A model generated the notes under the pieces. That model searched no databases. It was not told where the DNA came from and saw only the letters and a program-made list of their open reading frames with translations. Below, piece by piece: positions 23,195-34,907 of a stretch of 64,000 nucleotides of DNA (positions are counted from its first letter, which is position 1; every line of letters starts with the position of its first letter). The translations under genes and the position numbers were made by a program. Source of the DNA: Nectonema munidae (Eukaryota; Nematomorpha; Nectonematoida; Nectonematidae); contig JAUIRK010000928.1 of NCBI GenBank assembly GCA_030549495.1, positions 385,001-449,000 of the forward strand. Direction: 5' to 3'.

Positions 23195-24517
23195 TGAACC
23201 AAGGTACTAAGAAGCTAAATAATATAGCAAACCAAGTACAGTAAAAATTTTTTAAGTCTTACTGAGATATCGTATTCCGATTTCAGCTCATATTTATGTT
23301 TTTCTTTTTTTAAAATTTGATTATCTTTTATCACTTCATTTTGACTTGTGAACCTGTTTTTTCATCGGATCGCATTTACGCATCTCAATTTTCAAATCAA
23401 TCACACATATCGCTTTTGCCATATGATTGTGTCTAAGACATAAAAAATACTAACAGATCAACTTTATCACGTCAGCACCTACTAATTCATTTCTTTTAAT
23501 CCATGCATTACTTTGTCATATTTTATGATTTGCATAAAAGATAAGCGCTATTCCTATTTTTACGATTAAAATCCGGTTTTCCTTTATCAAATCTCTCTCT
23601 ACTTTCAAAGAAGTAAAACGCGTTTCCTTTTTTCATTCCGTCTTTATCTTCATAAAATTCTTTTTGGTAGATGCTGCCTAGCTGAGATCTGCAATATACC
23701 TTTTCTCTCATTAATTTTTTGTGCCCGATCTAACCGACCCGAATATTGCAGATCTCTGCTACCAAGTCAAAAGATTAGAAATCTAATTTCTACGCGTATT
23801 TCAACGAGATCAATCATTAAATATAAAATGTATTCTCGTGCTAAATATATTACTTAAAAATTAATAAGTAAATATCCTGAAAACAGCTTCGACAATGCTG
23901 TTTCCAAAGAAGATTGGTGCCACGAATGTTTGAGTAGTTCAATAAAACAAAAGGTAGCAAGAGTGGTCATTCCGAAAAGGTTTCTGTTTGATACTTTTTC
24001 ACTTTTTTCCGATAATTTTTGTTAAAAATCAATGATTATTATTGGTTATAAAAATAAACCCACGATATAAAACTATATTTCCTACAGCCCCAACCACTCT
24101 ATATGTGCTCCAAGTAGAAAATTAATTTTTGTGTTTTTTCGTTTTGAGGGCACCACCCTATTTCTATGGAGTCCGTATTGTTTTACCCATCAAACACAGC
24201 TAGTCATAAATGAATAAATTTAAAGGATGAAAAGTAGTGACGGGACAATACTAACGTTTTGTACGATTATGAGGCCGATTCTTAAAAATACACGATAAGG
24301 ATACTTATATTTATATTTTTCACAAATCGATTCAATTAGCAATTATCTTTGCCTCCGACTCCATGTACACATTAGAATATATTGATTTATAATCGAATAT
24401 CTTATTTTAACTCCTAATTTGTTCTAAAAAGCGACAAATGTAGATAGATAGATATCTCCGTCACCAATTCCACTACCCTGCTTTTCAAAGTCATTATATA
24501 TGTTTAAGAAAAAATGG
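23195..24517. other. Non-coding, nothing recognised
   Basis: A 62-codon frame on the minus strand (23,523-23,711) has no recognisable domain. No repeats or RNA genes seen. Confidence 0.45.
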
Positions 24518-24841
24518 TAGAACCTACGTTTTACGTACCCTGATTTTACGTCCTCGCCAAATGATCGATGACTTCATCTTTTTGGTCATTAAATGCATTA
24601 TTAATACGTTTTTTCTTTGTGATTTTATGTATTAAAAAGTTTATAAAGGTTAATAAATTATTGTCTTTCAGTTTTGTTTCACTATGAGTAATTTAAATAA
24701 CGTCGTACACGGTGTGACCATGTGTGATCTAGGCTAGGATTTTCGTGTTGTATGTCAATTTAAAGGTCAACCTGGATTTTACGAATTCTACGTTTTACGT
24801 CCGCCGTTCGGTCCCGTGCCGTACGTAAAACGTAGGTTCTA
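24518..24841. mobile_element. 324-bp MITE with TA ends
   Basis: Terminal inverted repeats TAGAACCTACGTTTTACGTA (24,518) and its inverse (to 24,841) are flanked by TA, as for the Tc1/mariner/pogo superfamily. CTACGTTTTACGT is repeated inside, near the right end (24,788), and GATTTTACGTCC near the left. No coding capacity. Confidence 0.85.
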
Positions 24842-24917
24842 GTGTATTTGAATTGTTGTTATTATCTTGTAATCTCCGCAATTTGATTGCTGAGAAATAT
24901 TTAAGGTAAGGAGAACC

Positions 24918-25041
24918 CAAAACACCTCCTTTCCTTTTCCCCCACTTCTAAAAAAAAAAAATTTAAAAAAATTTCCTTTTTTTAACCCTTTTAAATAAAA
25001 AATTTGGAAAAATTTTTCCTAAACCTTTTTTTTTTTCTGGG
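24918..25041. repeat. Homopolymer-rich low-complexity patch
   Basis: Runs of A, T, C and CCTTTT-type blocks in the same style as 11,262-11,441. Possibly an assembly or consensus artefact. Confidence 0.55.
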
Positions 25042-25493
25042 GTGTCGTGTCTTGTGTTTTTCTTATTTGAAGTCGGTGATCTTGTTGTTTCTTCATTATT
25101 ATTTTGTGTTGGTGTGTTTTTTTTTTTATCTTCTATAGAAAAAACATCTTTATGTTCTCTACCCGCAACTCAAAATTCTTTTACCTCACCCCCACTCGAT
25201 ATTTTACGTGTGTGTACCCACGGGTGCCCGCATATCCGTGCAGGCTTACTCTCACCGTGCAGTAATCTAGTAGCCATGATGCTAAAATCTTTTCTACGTA
25301 TAGCGTGTTTAAGACTGAGAACAAGAAGAAAGAATTTATTGAAATACTAAAAGTAAATTTAAACAAAACAAAATACACTGAAACTATGCAAACATAATAT
25401 TGATATCATATACTTAAATATATCAAGCCACTTGTGTTAACAATTCAGTATATCATTAGAAAAAGTAAAGATAACTTTGTATATATGAATGAG
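25042..25493. other. Open but unrecognised stretch
   Basis: A 102-codon + strand frame (25,042-25,350) begins with hydrophobic, T-rich codons and ends with Cys/Arg-rich residues. It shows no domain, and its T-tract origin suggests chance. Confidence 0.4.
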
Positions 25494-25734
25494 TAGGGCC
25501 GGCCCTAGTGTTCGTGGGGCCCTATGCAAAATGGATTGCGCGGGGCCCAGTGTGGGTAGGAAAAAAGATTAAAAGTGAGAAATAAGACTTTGAAAAAAAG
25601 AAAAGGGCTTTGTTTTATTACTTTTTCATTAAAACAAAATGACGATCAAAGTAACTTTACTTTGCCAACCTTGCATTTAGCTAAATCATGCAATATATCA
25701 TCAAAATGAAAAATGAGAAGCAGAGAAGGCCCTA
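25494..25734. mobile_element. 241-bp hAT-type MITE with exact 8-bp target duplication
   Basis: The ends are TAGGGCC and GGCCCTA. The 8-bp sequence TGAATGAG lies immediately outside both ends (25,486-25,493 and 25,735-25,742). The left end (GGCCGGCCCTAGTGTTCG, then GGGGCCC) resembles the right end of the hAT relic at 44.3-45.2 kb. No open frame. Confidence 0.9.
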
Positions 25735-25742
25735 TGAATGAG

Positions 25743-26443
25743 TGTATATATATAATATAGATGTAGTTATTTTGTTTCATAAATATAATTATAGAAAGTT
25801 GAAATATTATGAATATAAAATAAATAAAATCATGATATAAGTTTGTGAATAAATATTCTAAATCTTTTTATATACACATGCACATACACCCACTAGAACA
25901 AAATGTATAAACAATTTGGTGTAAGATATAGTTATATTTTTAAAACTATAAATATAATAATTTAAAATTTTTATACTAAATTTAAAGTATATCAAAGACT
26001 TACATTATAATTGCAAACGCAGTTTAGTCTACTACTCTTAACCTTTGTAACTTACACCTTATATCAATGTTAATTATAAAACAAAATGTTCCTTGCCCCT
26101 TTTGTGGTTCCGGAACCTCAACCACAATGGCTCAACAAAATTTTTGACTTCATAGCCGCTTGGGTATACCCGCCCACACACGACTATAATATTGTTATAA
26201 ATAAATGTCTTCTTTCTGAAAGATAGAAACGTAGTACACTAATTATTATGAATCAAGAAAGTGTAACTTGATCGATTATATTATTGATGATCACAAATCT
26301 TAATAATATTTAAATATTTTGTGTGTAGGGCCGGCGCGAAGAAATGTCGGTACCTATTAGATATCCGATAGCGTGGGGCATACTCTACAGTCTACAAGAG
26401 TAAACATTTATGTTTCTTTTTATTTCTTGCAGTATGTTCGTCT
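25743..26443. other. Non-coding; one further TAGGGCCGGC end
   Basis: TAGGGCCGGCGCGAAG at about 26,326 resembles the end of the 25,494 MITE family, with no partner end seen. Otherwise AT-rich. Confidence 0.45.
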
Positions 26444-26582
26444 TTAAAAGCGGTTATCGAGCACAGTCGACATATGTCGACTTTACAAAAATAAAATCGT
26501 CTGCGTTTATCAATGCTCTTTAATACAAATCTTCTGCTTTACATTAGATATCGTCTGATTATTCTGGTCGTTAACGGGTTAA
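26444..26582. mobile_element. TTAA-bounded MITE, 139 bp
   Basis: Bounded by TTAA on both sides. The ends TTAAAAGCGGTTATCGAGCA and CTGGTCGTTAACGGGTTAA are imperfect inverted copies. The inside (AGTCGACATATGTCGACTTT, ATATCGTCTGATTATTCTGG) matches the copies at 34.5-34.9 kb. TTAA target use suggests mobilisation by a piggyBac transposase. Confidence 0.8.
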
Positions 26583-27598
26583 AGCGCGATATATGCCAAA
26601 AGTTTGATATTACATTATGGAATTTATATTTTTGAATACAAAGGGCACTTACAGGGCATAATGCTTATATTGTACACATGTTTTTTTAGAGAATAACATT
26701 TTTGACTATTTTATTTGTAAAATCTTTCAAAATATTTATTTTTATAGTTTTGTTTATATAATACAGAAAAGTCGTCAAATGGCCCGCTATTACTACTCGC
26801 CCGGTGTCCAATTTGATAAAATGGGTCAAATAGTCTCAAAAATCTTTAAGAAACTTAATAACAAACATCCATAACAACAGTTTAATTCTATGCCAGTGAT
26901 CTCAAACTGAAGTTAGATAGGTTATCTATCGCAATGATGAAAATTTCGTAACAGTTAATCTTGAATCATTTTTGACTTAGTAGTGTGAAAAAATTAGGCT
27001 CACACGTGAATGAACACACAAAATATTTTAGCAGTAAAGGAATATGAATTTCGCGTATGTCATTCATCAAAATAAAAGAGCTATATCATATTTTCTTTTT
27101 ATTACTTCTTATAATCTAGTGGAAGATCAAGATTTTCAGAAAAATAAATTTAGTAATGGGATGAATATTCGCTTTACATTCATTTAGCAAATCCGGTTTG
27201 TTATAAGAACATAATGACTTCAAATCTCATTTTGCATTAAAGAAAATCATTCGACGAACAGGAAGAAATTAACTCGAAGACCCCATTTCGACAATTTAAC
27301 CTATTGATATTTACCCTATTGATTACTGTGATTAAAAGAGTAAAAATGCCATTACTATATTTGCTAAATATAATTTAAACAGTCAAGTCTTATATTCCGG
27401 GATTTAAATTTATAGCATTTTTATTCTTAGATATTGATTTTATTTAATGTTTTAGATTTTTTTTATCAAGATTGCCTTGAATAGTTCGCAATCTTTTTAC
27501 ATTTTCCTTCAAATTTACTCTTAATAAAGCGTAAATGATGGTAAGTATATTCCTAAAAGTTATTTGTATTTTTAAAAGTTCCTCTTGTGATATTGTAG
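26583..27598. other. Non-coding, nothing recognised
   Basis: Stop-dense on both strands. No repeats matched elsewhere in the window. Confidence 0.45.
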
Positions 27599-27919
27599 CA
27601 AGGATTGGCAAACTTTTTTTACCAGTCGACCCCTTCATAGAACATTTGTGTTTACACATCAACCCCCACCCCACATAGAAATGTTTCATAAAAGCATTAA
27701 TCAATGTCAACAATTAAGAGAGAAATAGAAACCAAAAATGTTTCCAATATCATACATTATACATTGTGCTAAACTATGTTTTAAAAGAAAAAGGAGATTT
27801 ATTACTACTATAAAGTAAAAAAAGCATAGAACAATTTGGTAAGTTTTTCTATCTTATCGACCCCTAAAGATCTGTTATGGACCCCCAGGGGTCGATATCG
27901 ACCACTTTGCCGACCCCTG
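27599..27919. mobile_element. hAT-type MITE, 321 bp
   Basis: The right end is the inverse of CAGGGGTCGGCAAAGTGGTC. The left end is a decayed form (CAAGGATTGGCAAACTTTTT), and both are followed inside by TCGACCCC. CAGGGGTCGGCAAA is a common hAT (Charlie-like) terminus. Flanking octamers are only roughly alike. Confidence 0.75.
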
Positions 27920-29367
27920 TATGTAGATAATGGTTGCTCCATTAGGTAAACCTAACCCTAAACTATTAGGTACAGCTGTACTCATTTGAGTACAGCAAAC
28001 ATGAGGAAGTAAGAGTCGGGTAATAATGGTGGTGTGTATAATAAATGTTTAAAATTGTAAAAAAAAATACGTGACTGTTTAGGCTTTATTTTTAATTTAA
28101 AAAAATATTCTAGAATGTTTTTAATACTTGTTTTTTAGAATTCGAATTTTTATATAAATTCTCTCATTTTACTTTTCACAGCATTTATATTATTTGCAAA
28201 ATAAAGGAAGATGTAAGTCAAAAGGTTCTCCACCCTTTATATCATTTCATTTCTATATATATGAATGATTTATAACGAATTATTTTGATATCCATTACCA
28301 ATTCTCATAAAACTGGATACATTTAATACATCAGTAATATTATTCATTTATATATATACAGAAGTGAAATACTATATATAATTAATACAATCTGCCTATC
28401 TTAAAGTCAATCTGCGATGACTGAAAATGAAGAAGAGTTATTTCATGAAAAAACTGAAATGTTTAGTCATTACGTGAAATGTCTGATTACGCTGACTGAC
28501 TGTTAAAGTACGAGACAAGATATTATTCATGGAGACTATTAAACTGCTCAATTTTCTTCAAAATCAATAGAGAGTTTTGTGCTAATTCTTGGATTTACCA
28601 CTATCCTTAATTACCACTTTTTTATCTTAGTCGCATCTTTTTTCTGCTCGTTTCTCAATTTCTCCCTTTAATCATGTAAGCAGTGTATATATTTATTTTC
28701 TTATTGTATAGTACACATTTATGGCGCACGAGTCTAAAATCTAATGACGATCTAAAGTCAAGAAATATCCTTTAAAGCTGGAGTAGATATTATAGCTTTT
28801 TATATAAAATTTTTTTTTATTTTTTATGAAAAATTAATAGATTTTTAAAAAAAATTTTTATTGTCGTTATTGCATCCATACAAATAATAATCTCCATAAC
28901 TGGATTGATGGAGTTGTCACGATGGACAATCTAAATAATACTCTCGATTGCGAGGAAATGAGAAAGAGAGAGTGTGTGAGTCTGAATGAGCTTTCACTGC
29001 AGGATTTGAAATCATAGAAAAGTTAAATTAAAAATCTCTCATTTTCACTATAAAAGGATTAAGTGAATCAAAAAATATAAAGAATATTTCTTGCATATTT
29101 TTTGAAAAATATTTGTTCTCTTCCCAATTCAAGAATCATTTTATGATAAGTCAGAACTGTTCAAGGCATTCTTCAAATAATATACCGTGATTCCTAAACT
29201 ATTCAATCCAGTATTTTTCAGAAGCAGCATAGACCAATCAGAAACTTAGTGAAGTGTCGAGGGTAGCTTCATATCTCCCATAACCGCCATCCTCTAAATT
29301 TTTGTTTATTTTCTTTTAAGGAAATTCTCTTTTTTTTTTTAAATAATATTTTAATGTCGTGCTAGTG
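27920..29367. other. Non-coding, nothing recognised
   Basis: AT-rich with A/T runs around 28,800-28,860. No conserved frame. Confidence 0.45.
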
Positions 29368-29700
29368 CAGTGTTTCTCAACTTTTTTTAGAGCCAAATTA
29401 AAAACCAACATTTCAGAAGAGGGCCGCAATAAAACAAAAAATAAAATGCATTGATATACTCAAAAAACATATTGAACCCTGTCTAAAGCTGTCATTGCCA
29501 TGTACACATGGTGTGTAGACAAAATTTATGATAAGATCATATAATCAAAATTACTTTATAATCTATGTAAAGTACAATTAATAGATCAATAATTTTGCGA
29601 AATCCTGACAGTTCTGTTATGATATTGTTAATCTATTTTTTCTGCAACTTTGCTATGCGGTTCGCAAAACAAGACTCAGCGTCCTCAATTATTACACATT
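29368..29700. mobile_element. Non-autonomous hAT element, copy B
   Basis: Starts CAGTGTTTCTCAAC. Internal blocks (GCATTGATATACTCAAAAA, CACATGGTGTGTAGACAAA, AGATCAATAATTTTGCGAAA) match copy A at 8,779-9,280. The right end has decayed. Confidence 0.75.
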
Positions 29701-30334
29701 TCTGACGCAATAATTAAATTCCTTCTTATTTTTTTACCGTAATTATGTAAATTTAAATTATATTATTTAGGAATTTGAAATATATTTCACTTGATTATTT
29801 TTAAAGTAATTATTTTTTCAATCAAACGACTAAAAATAAATAAAAATCGAAAAAAAAAACAAAAATAATTGGGAGGGAAAACTTTTTTTGGGGACGGTAT
29901 GATTTGGACGAGTTTTTAGCTCTAGATTGGTCTCTGTTAAACACAAAAATGGTCAATTATTATGATGATTAACGAAATAAAAGCTATCACCAAAGTGATA
30001 GCCAAGAACTAATGAAAAAAGGATTTAATTGGCGATTACAATCCCCCTAAAGCTTCGACATCTTTCTAACTTGGCGTAGATAGATTAGTGAGGTTCTTAT
30101 AAAAATCTTTTTCTAAGAAACAGTTGTTAGTTATATTAATTTTTGTGTTAGTTCAGGGACCATTCGGTCTTAAGAAAATTGGACCTCTAGAGGCCAAATT
30201 ATCATGAGGCCGATTTGTTCTGCTTTCGATCTGCTTATCTACTTGAGTTTCGTTTATTGCTTAAAATAGCATACAGTATGAAGATTCGGTTGTAAATCTA
30301 ATCATTCTATTTTCACATGTGTGATACTTTTATC
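29701..30334. other. Non-coding; repeat-end motif near 30,150
   Basis: Contains GTTCAGGGACCATTCGGTCT at about 30,153, the partner of the inverted motif at about 20,800. Otherwise nothing. Confidence 0.45.
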
Positions 30335-31967
30335 CAGGGCTAGGTAGCCGGAGCTGGACATTATTTGAAGTGCAGGAGCCGGAGCTTGATATTTAGTAGA
30401 GTTGAAGACGGAACTAGAGCAACTAATTAATTTGATAACCCCAGCGCCTAACCATTTTAAAAACTTTTGAATTCAAGCATTGATATTGATATTGATTTTT
30501 TTAATAGCAGCAATTTTCAATGCTTTTTCAATCTCAATTTCAAGGCTTGATATTGGTATTGAAGTTATTCGACCTTGCTTTGTAAAAAGTAACCTTCAGT
30601 TTTCATGTACATCGGCAAAAAATATGTTTCAGTGCTAGTTGTGTGAGCTTTCTATATTTACTCATAAAAACACTTAACTTTTTGATGTTGATTTGTTTGT
30701 GAAAAACTTTTTGAAACGCTTGGGATTGTATCGCTGACTTTCTAGAACGGTGCTATTCAACCTGAGTGGACGGTTCACTTTAGGCTGGACAGTATTTGAA
30801 ATGTGGTGAACAAGATTATTTCTACTTATCCATCAGAAAAATTCAAAAATGTATAACCATATATTATAAAATTTAGTGTATTTTCTCCCAAAAGTATTCT
30901 TTTTTCAAAATTTATCGTTTTGTTTTTGAAACACGTGTATGTTGTATATAATGCAACACATTTGGGAGATTGTATTTATTCTAGAACATTAAAAAACTTC
31001 ATATAAACTTTATGATAACATTTGGACACATATTCTAAAGTCGTGCCTTTGAATACGATGAAGATTTTGAGGTACAGCTTGATATTGAAGCAAAGCGTTG
31101 TTGAGTTGAAATAGAAAGCAAAAACTCAAGTGTGTCTATAAATTCAGAAAAGATTTTTTATGTGCCTTGAGTGAAATGGAAAAAATAGACAGATCCTCTT
31201 GGATACGTGTTTTGGAAATTATACCACACTACCCTGAAATTGTACAAAATGTACCATTCACAATTCCAACTCAATTTAGTGTAGAGAGTTTGTTTCATCA
31301 CTTAGAATCATTTTTGTTGGAGTTAGCTCATTGATTACACTATCTCATTATCGGTGTAATCAATCAGTTAATTACAGAGAAGAGAAAAAATATTAAATTT
31401 CCTATAATGAACGGAAGGAGTGTTACTACTACGAGTAAATACTCTCAGGGAAAAGTATAGAAATTTGTTACACTTTCGTAGCAGCAACGATGAGTACGTG
31501 TATTTTCAGCCAATCTACATAAAAGTCATCTTTAGGGGCTGCTGACTTTGTATATATGCTTCATGTACTTTTTTTAGTTGAAAAAGTCATTCATTCTGAC
31601 TTGCGGAAGAAGATTTTTGTGAAAGCAATCTTTTTCTGAAAACAAATTCTTTCTAACCATTTTAATATTTTTTAATGCATTTTTATGTTTTTTTGAATAT
31701 TAAGCTATTTTAATGCTAAAATTCAATAAAGATAACTCTTTTTATTAAGCAGAAAAAAAAGATTTTCTATAATAGCGCTTAAATTGGTCTTTTATGGTAG
31801 CGATTATATTAAAAATTGGCAATTTATGGAATCGGAGCTGAAGCTCTAAAGCCAGCTTCTTTGAAACAATAGCTTCGGAGCTGAATATGGAGCTACAGAT
31901 TAAATTTAGGGTGGCTCCAAAGCCGAAGCCTGAGCTTATTCTTTTTTAAGTCAGCTCCCCAACCGTT
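30335..31967 (+). mobile_element. 1.63-kb hAT element with exact 8-bp target duplication
   Basis: CTTTTATC flanks the element exactly on both sides (30,327-30,334 and 31,968-31,975). The ends (CAGGGCTAGGTAGCCGGAGC, and the inverse of AACGGTTGGGGAGCTGAC) are diverged inverted repeats. Both subterminal regions are rich in GGAGCT/AGCTCC motifs. A decayed transposase C-terminus lies at 31,051-31,334. Superfamily call: TSD length, ends and domain agree. Confidence 0.85.
31051..31334 (+). pseudogene. hAT transposase C-terminal (dimerisation domain) relic
   Basis: The + strand gives EYDEDFEVQLDIEAKRC then a stop, and later, in another frame, RVLEIIPHYPEIVQNVPFT and IPTQFSVESLFHHLESFLLE. The latter follows the hAT dimerisation-domain pattern (YP...IP.TQ.SVER.FS.LK.IL). 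The expected catalytic region upstream is unrecognisable. Dead copy. Confidence 0.6.
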
Positions 31968-32198
31968 CTTTTATCTGTTAAATTATCAAATATTTCTCTT
32001 CGTTTGGATGTATACTGTCAGAAGAAGAATATTTGCAGGACATTTTTTACGGAAAAAATCTATTTTCGTAATACGCATCGAAAAAATTGCTCAAAGGTTT
32101 TTTTCATAGTTTTGGATGGTAGAAGTCAATAAATCAATTTTAATTAAAAAGAGTCTCCCTTTCATCTTTGAGTAAAACTACATTTTATCATCTGCCAG

Positions 32199-32388
32199 AA
32201 GTACTGTGAATTGCGATTTCCAAATTTCAATCATTCTGAGCTCATTACTACTGTATTTTGTCCAAAGATACTACTTCGCTGCTTCTCTTTGTGTGCTTAT
32301 CCTCATTCAATACTTTTTAATCTCTTTGGAAAAACGATCAAGCCGAATAAAGCCATTTTTTGGAAGGAAATCCAAGGATGAATACTTT
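32199..32388 (+). CDS. Possible isolated exon, P5-type ATPase (ATP13A)-like
   Basis: 190 bp open, preceded by CTGCCAG and followed by GTAAGA; enters in phase 2 and leaves in phase 0. The peptide has FQISIILSSLLLYFVQRYYF, AASLCVLIL and then ISLEKRSSRIK. That is two hydrophobic helices around a YY motif with a basic end, similar to the first helix pair of ATP13A P5B-ATPases (FQ.FS..LW..D.YY.YA). No neighbouring exon could be joined, so it may be a gene fragment, part of a gene extending through repeat-rich DNA, or chance. Confidence 0.3.
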
Positions 32389-34440
32389 GTAAGATTTTAT
32401 ACTATTTACCTCTCTCATCCTACGTATGTTTCACTCCTATGAAAAAATAACACAACTTTGATTTGCATTTTCTCATTAGAAACTCTAGATTAGGATTGCA
32501 GAGTTTGAAGAAAAATATCCAATTCCGAATACTTCAAAAATCCGACTCTGACTTGAAATATTTAAAATATCTAATCTTACTCTCCGCTTGAATAGAGCCA
32601 CCCTATACATAAAAAAAATTCAGCTTTGTTTTTTATCAATAAATCGATAAGGCGAAGTCAGTGCTCATATTCAAATAGGAAAGGTATAACGCAAAAAAAA
32701 GTAAGAAGTAAGGAAATCTAGATTTTGTAATGCAACGCTGCAGAGGTAATGAGGATCAAAAAATCTTTATCGAGATTTTGAAAAAAGAAATATTAAAGCT
32801 TGATGTATGTTATATCGAAAGATGTTACTTCAGCTGAGTTGATTTAAATGGAGTTAGAGAGAAAACAAGGTCAAAATATTGATTAACTTCATTACCACTG
32901 CAAAGGCGAATTACTCCATAAAGATTTCTTTACTTCTTACTATTTTTCAGTTATACCTCTCTTATTTTATCAATACTGCAAAAAATATTTTTTAGTACTT
33001 AAAAATCCAACTCTGACTCCCAAATTTATTAGATACCGACTAAGACTCCTATCTCTGTAAAATCTCCGACTCCGAAATCCTGCTTCACAAACGATTTCCT
33101 TCACGTTATTATTTGTAGTTGTGTTTTCCAATTGATACAACGAATTGGAAAATATGTTGATGTAAAGAAAAGGCAGACTATTTTCACTCAAATAAACCGC
33201 GAAAAGAAGGAGATATAGATGTTCTCGTTCACTTTACATGTTTTCAAGACACGCAATATCAAATTTTGGGAATCTTTCATTTTTATTACACAAGGATCAG
33301 ACCTCAATGATGCCTTTTACGGCAAAGGTGTTGCCAGGAAGTCTAGAATGGATAAAAAAAATCCGATCGAAACAAATGTTTCACTCGCCATACTTCAAAA
33401 GGTTTGGAGTGCTTAAATCTTTTCATGACTAAAGAGGAGCAATTGTTACAAACACAGATTTATTACAGAAGATAAAAAATCCCACCATCTACCAAAAATA
33501 AGTAAAAAAGGAATGAAAAAATGAAGAATGTCAAAAAAGAAAATCAATAAAAGATTAATAGATCAAATACATTGGATTAATATTTATGCATTTTTATTTT
33601 TATAAATTTTGAGCAAGGACTTCTTTCTCATAGGTTGGCCACGAAATTTAAATGGATAAATATTACTACGAAAAATCCCTTTCAACTTGAATTCTATTAA
33701 ATTTACATGAATCTACTTCAATATACTTGAATCCTTTGTATTAATTGTGATTTTGATTTAAAACATTTTATATTTTACTTTTTCAAGTTTTTATAGAAAA
33801 TGACTCAATATTTTGCATTTTTTCCACGCCAATCACAACTGGTGACAGCTAACATTTTTCTTTCGGCTCTAACTATCTATAAATCGAATAAATAAAAAAA
33901 TTTATTGACTTTTTAAAAAAATGTCCGATATTTAATCAGGGTTTTCCAATCAAGGTTGACCGTTGTGGTGTGAGAAGAATTTTTTTCTTTGTAATTTGAT
34001 GTATTTTATGAACTATAATTTGAAAAACTGGTTATTTGTCTATGTCCTACTAGAAACATATCTACTCAACAGGCAAAATGTCCTTTTCTCAATTGTGGTG
34101 TATTCACTCATGTATTAATGATAATTTTATCTTCATAATAATAATTGAACCAATTAAAGGAGTATCCTGAAGTTTCTCTCTCTCAATTAAATCTATCACT
34201 GAGTATAATCTTTCAAATATATTTGTGCATTTTCTCGTTAATAATAATCGATATTTTTTACAATCGCAATATATTCATGAAATATATTATCTTTTAATAA
34301 AATTGAGGCAAAAATGGGTGTTGATTGCACTTAGCCAAATTTCTGAAGCTTATGTATACTAACTAATTATCAAAATTTTGGGTGCACAAATTTTCATATT
34401 TGTTGGCAAATTCTAAAACACCCAATTTTCAAATAATACT
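32389..34440. other. Repeat-rich non-coding stretch
   Basis: TCCGACTC-type motifs at about 32,560, 33,010 and 33,060 resemble the hAT end seen at 63.4 kb, so the segment 32.5-33.1 kb may be a decayed element of that family. A 40-codon open stretch at about 33,290-33,400 (DLNDAFYGKGVARKSRMDKK) looks compositionally coding but matches no family I know. Confidence 0.4.
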
Positions 34441-34526
34441 CTCTCATGAGAATATGGGCTATTATTCGTGGTAAACAATGAAGGGGTACCACAGACATAT
34501 ATTCAACATACCGCTTTGCGTTTCTA
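34441..34526. repeat. Dispersed repeat, also at 38,107-38,220
   Basis: CTCATGAGAATATGGGCTAT...CGTGGTAAACAATGA...GGTACCACAGACATATATTC resembles CTCATGATAATACTCGCTAT...GCCGTAAACGAGG...ATATGACAGATATATT at 38,107. It directly precedes the MITE cluster. Confidence 0.55.
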
Positions 34527-34667
34527 TTAATATCCCTTTCGTGACCAGTGTATCATATATGATACATAAACAATTTTACCTTCGTCTGCTTTTTCAAATA
34601 GTTTTGTATATGAATCTTCTGCTTTTTAATAAATATCGTCTGATTTTTCTGGTCACAAAGGGGTTAA
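34527..34667. mobile_element. TTAA-bounded MITE A, 141 bp
   Basis: TTAA at both ends. TTAATATCCCTTTCGTGACC and the inverse of TTAACCCCTTTGTGACCAGA form the inverted ends. The inner ATATCGTCTGATTTTTCTGG is shared with the other copies. Confidence 0.8.
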
Positions 34668-34671
34668 CCCA

Positions 34672-34782
34672 TTAACCGGTTATCGACCACAGTCGACATA
34701 TTTCGACTTTACAAAAATGTGAATATAAATCGTTTGCTTTATACTAGATATCGTCTGATTATTCTGGTCGATAAGGGGTTAA
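34672..34782. mobile_element. TTAA-bounded MITE B, 111 bp
   Basis: TTAACCGGTTATCGACCACA and the inverse of TTAACCCCTTATCGACCAGA form the ends. The inside CAGTCGACATATTTCGACTT matches 26,444-26,582. It starts 5 bp after MITE A. Confidence 0.85.
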
Positions 34783-34907
34783 GTACCATAGAAATCAGAC
34801 GATATCTAAAAAACGCAGACGATTTATATTCAAAGTCATTGAAAAAAGCAGACGAAGATGGAATTACTTATGTTCCCAAATGGGAGCATTGGGACTTAAT
34901 GGGTTAA
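34779..34907. mobile_element. TTAA-bounded MITE C, inverted, 121-129 bp
   Basis: Shares its left TTAA with the right end of MITE B and ends at TTAA 34,896-34,899 or 34,904-34,907. The inside (AATCAGACGATATCT, GCAGACGATTTATATTC) is the MITE sequence in reverse orientation. Confidence 0.75.

Noticed and set aside
25042-25350. 102-codon + strand frame
   Set aside because: Begins in a T-rich noisy patch and shows no domain.
34719-34907. 62-codon + strand frame
   Set aside because: It is a translation of two TTAA MITEs.
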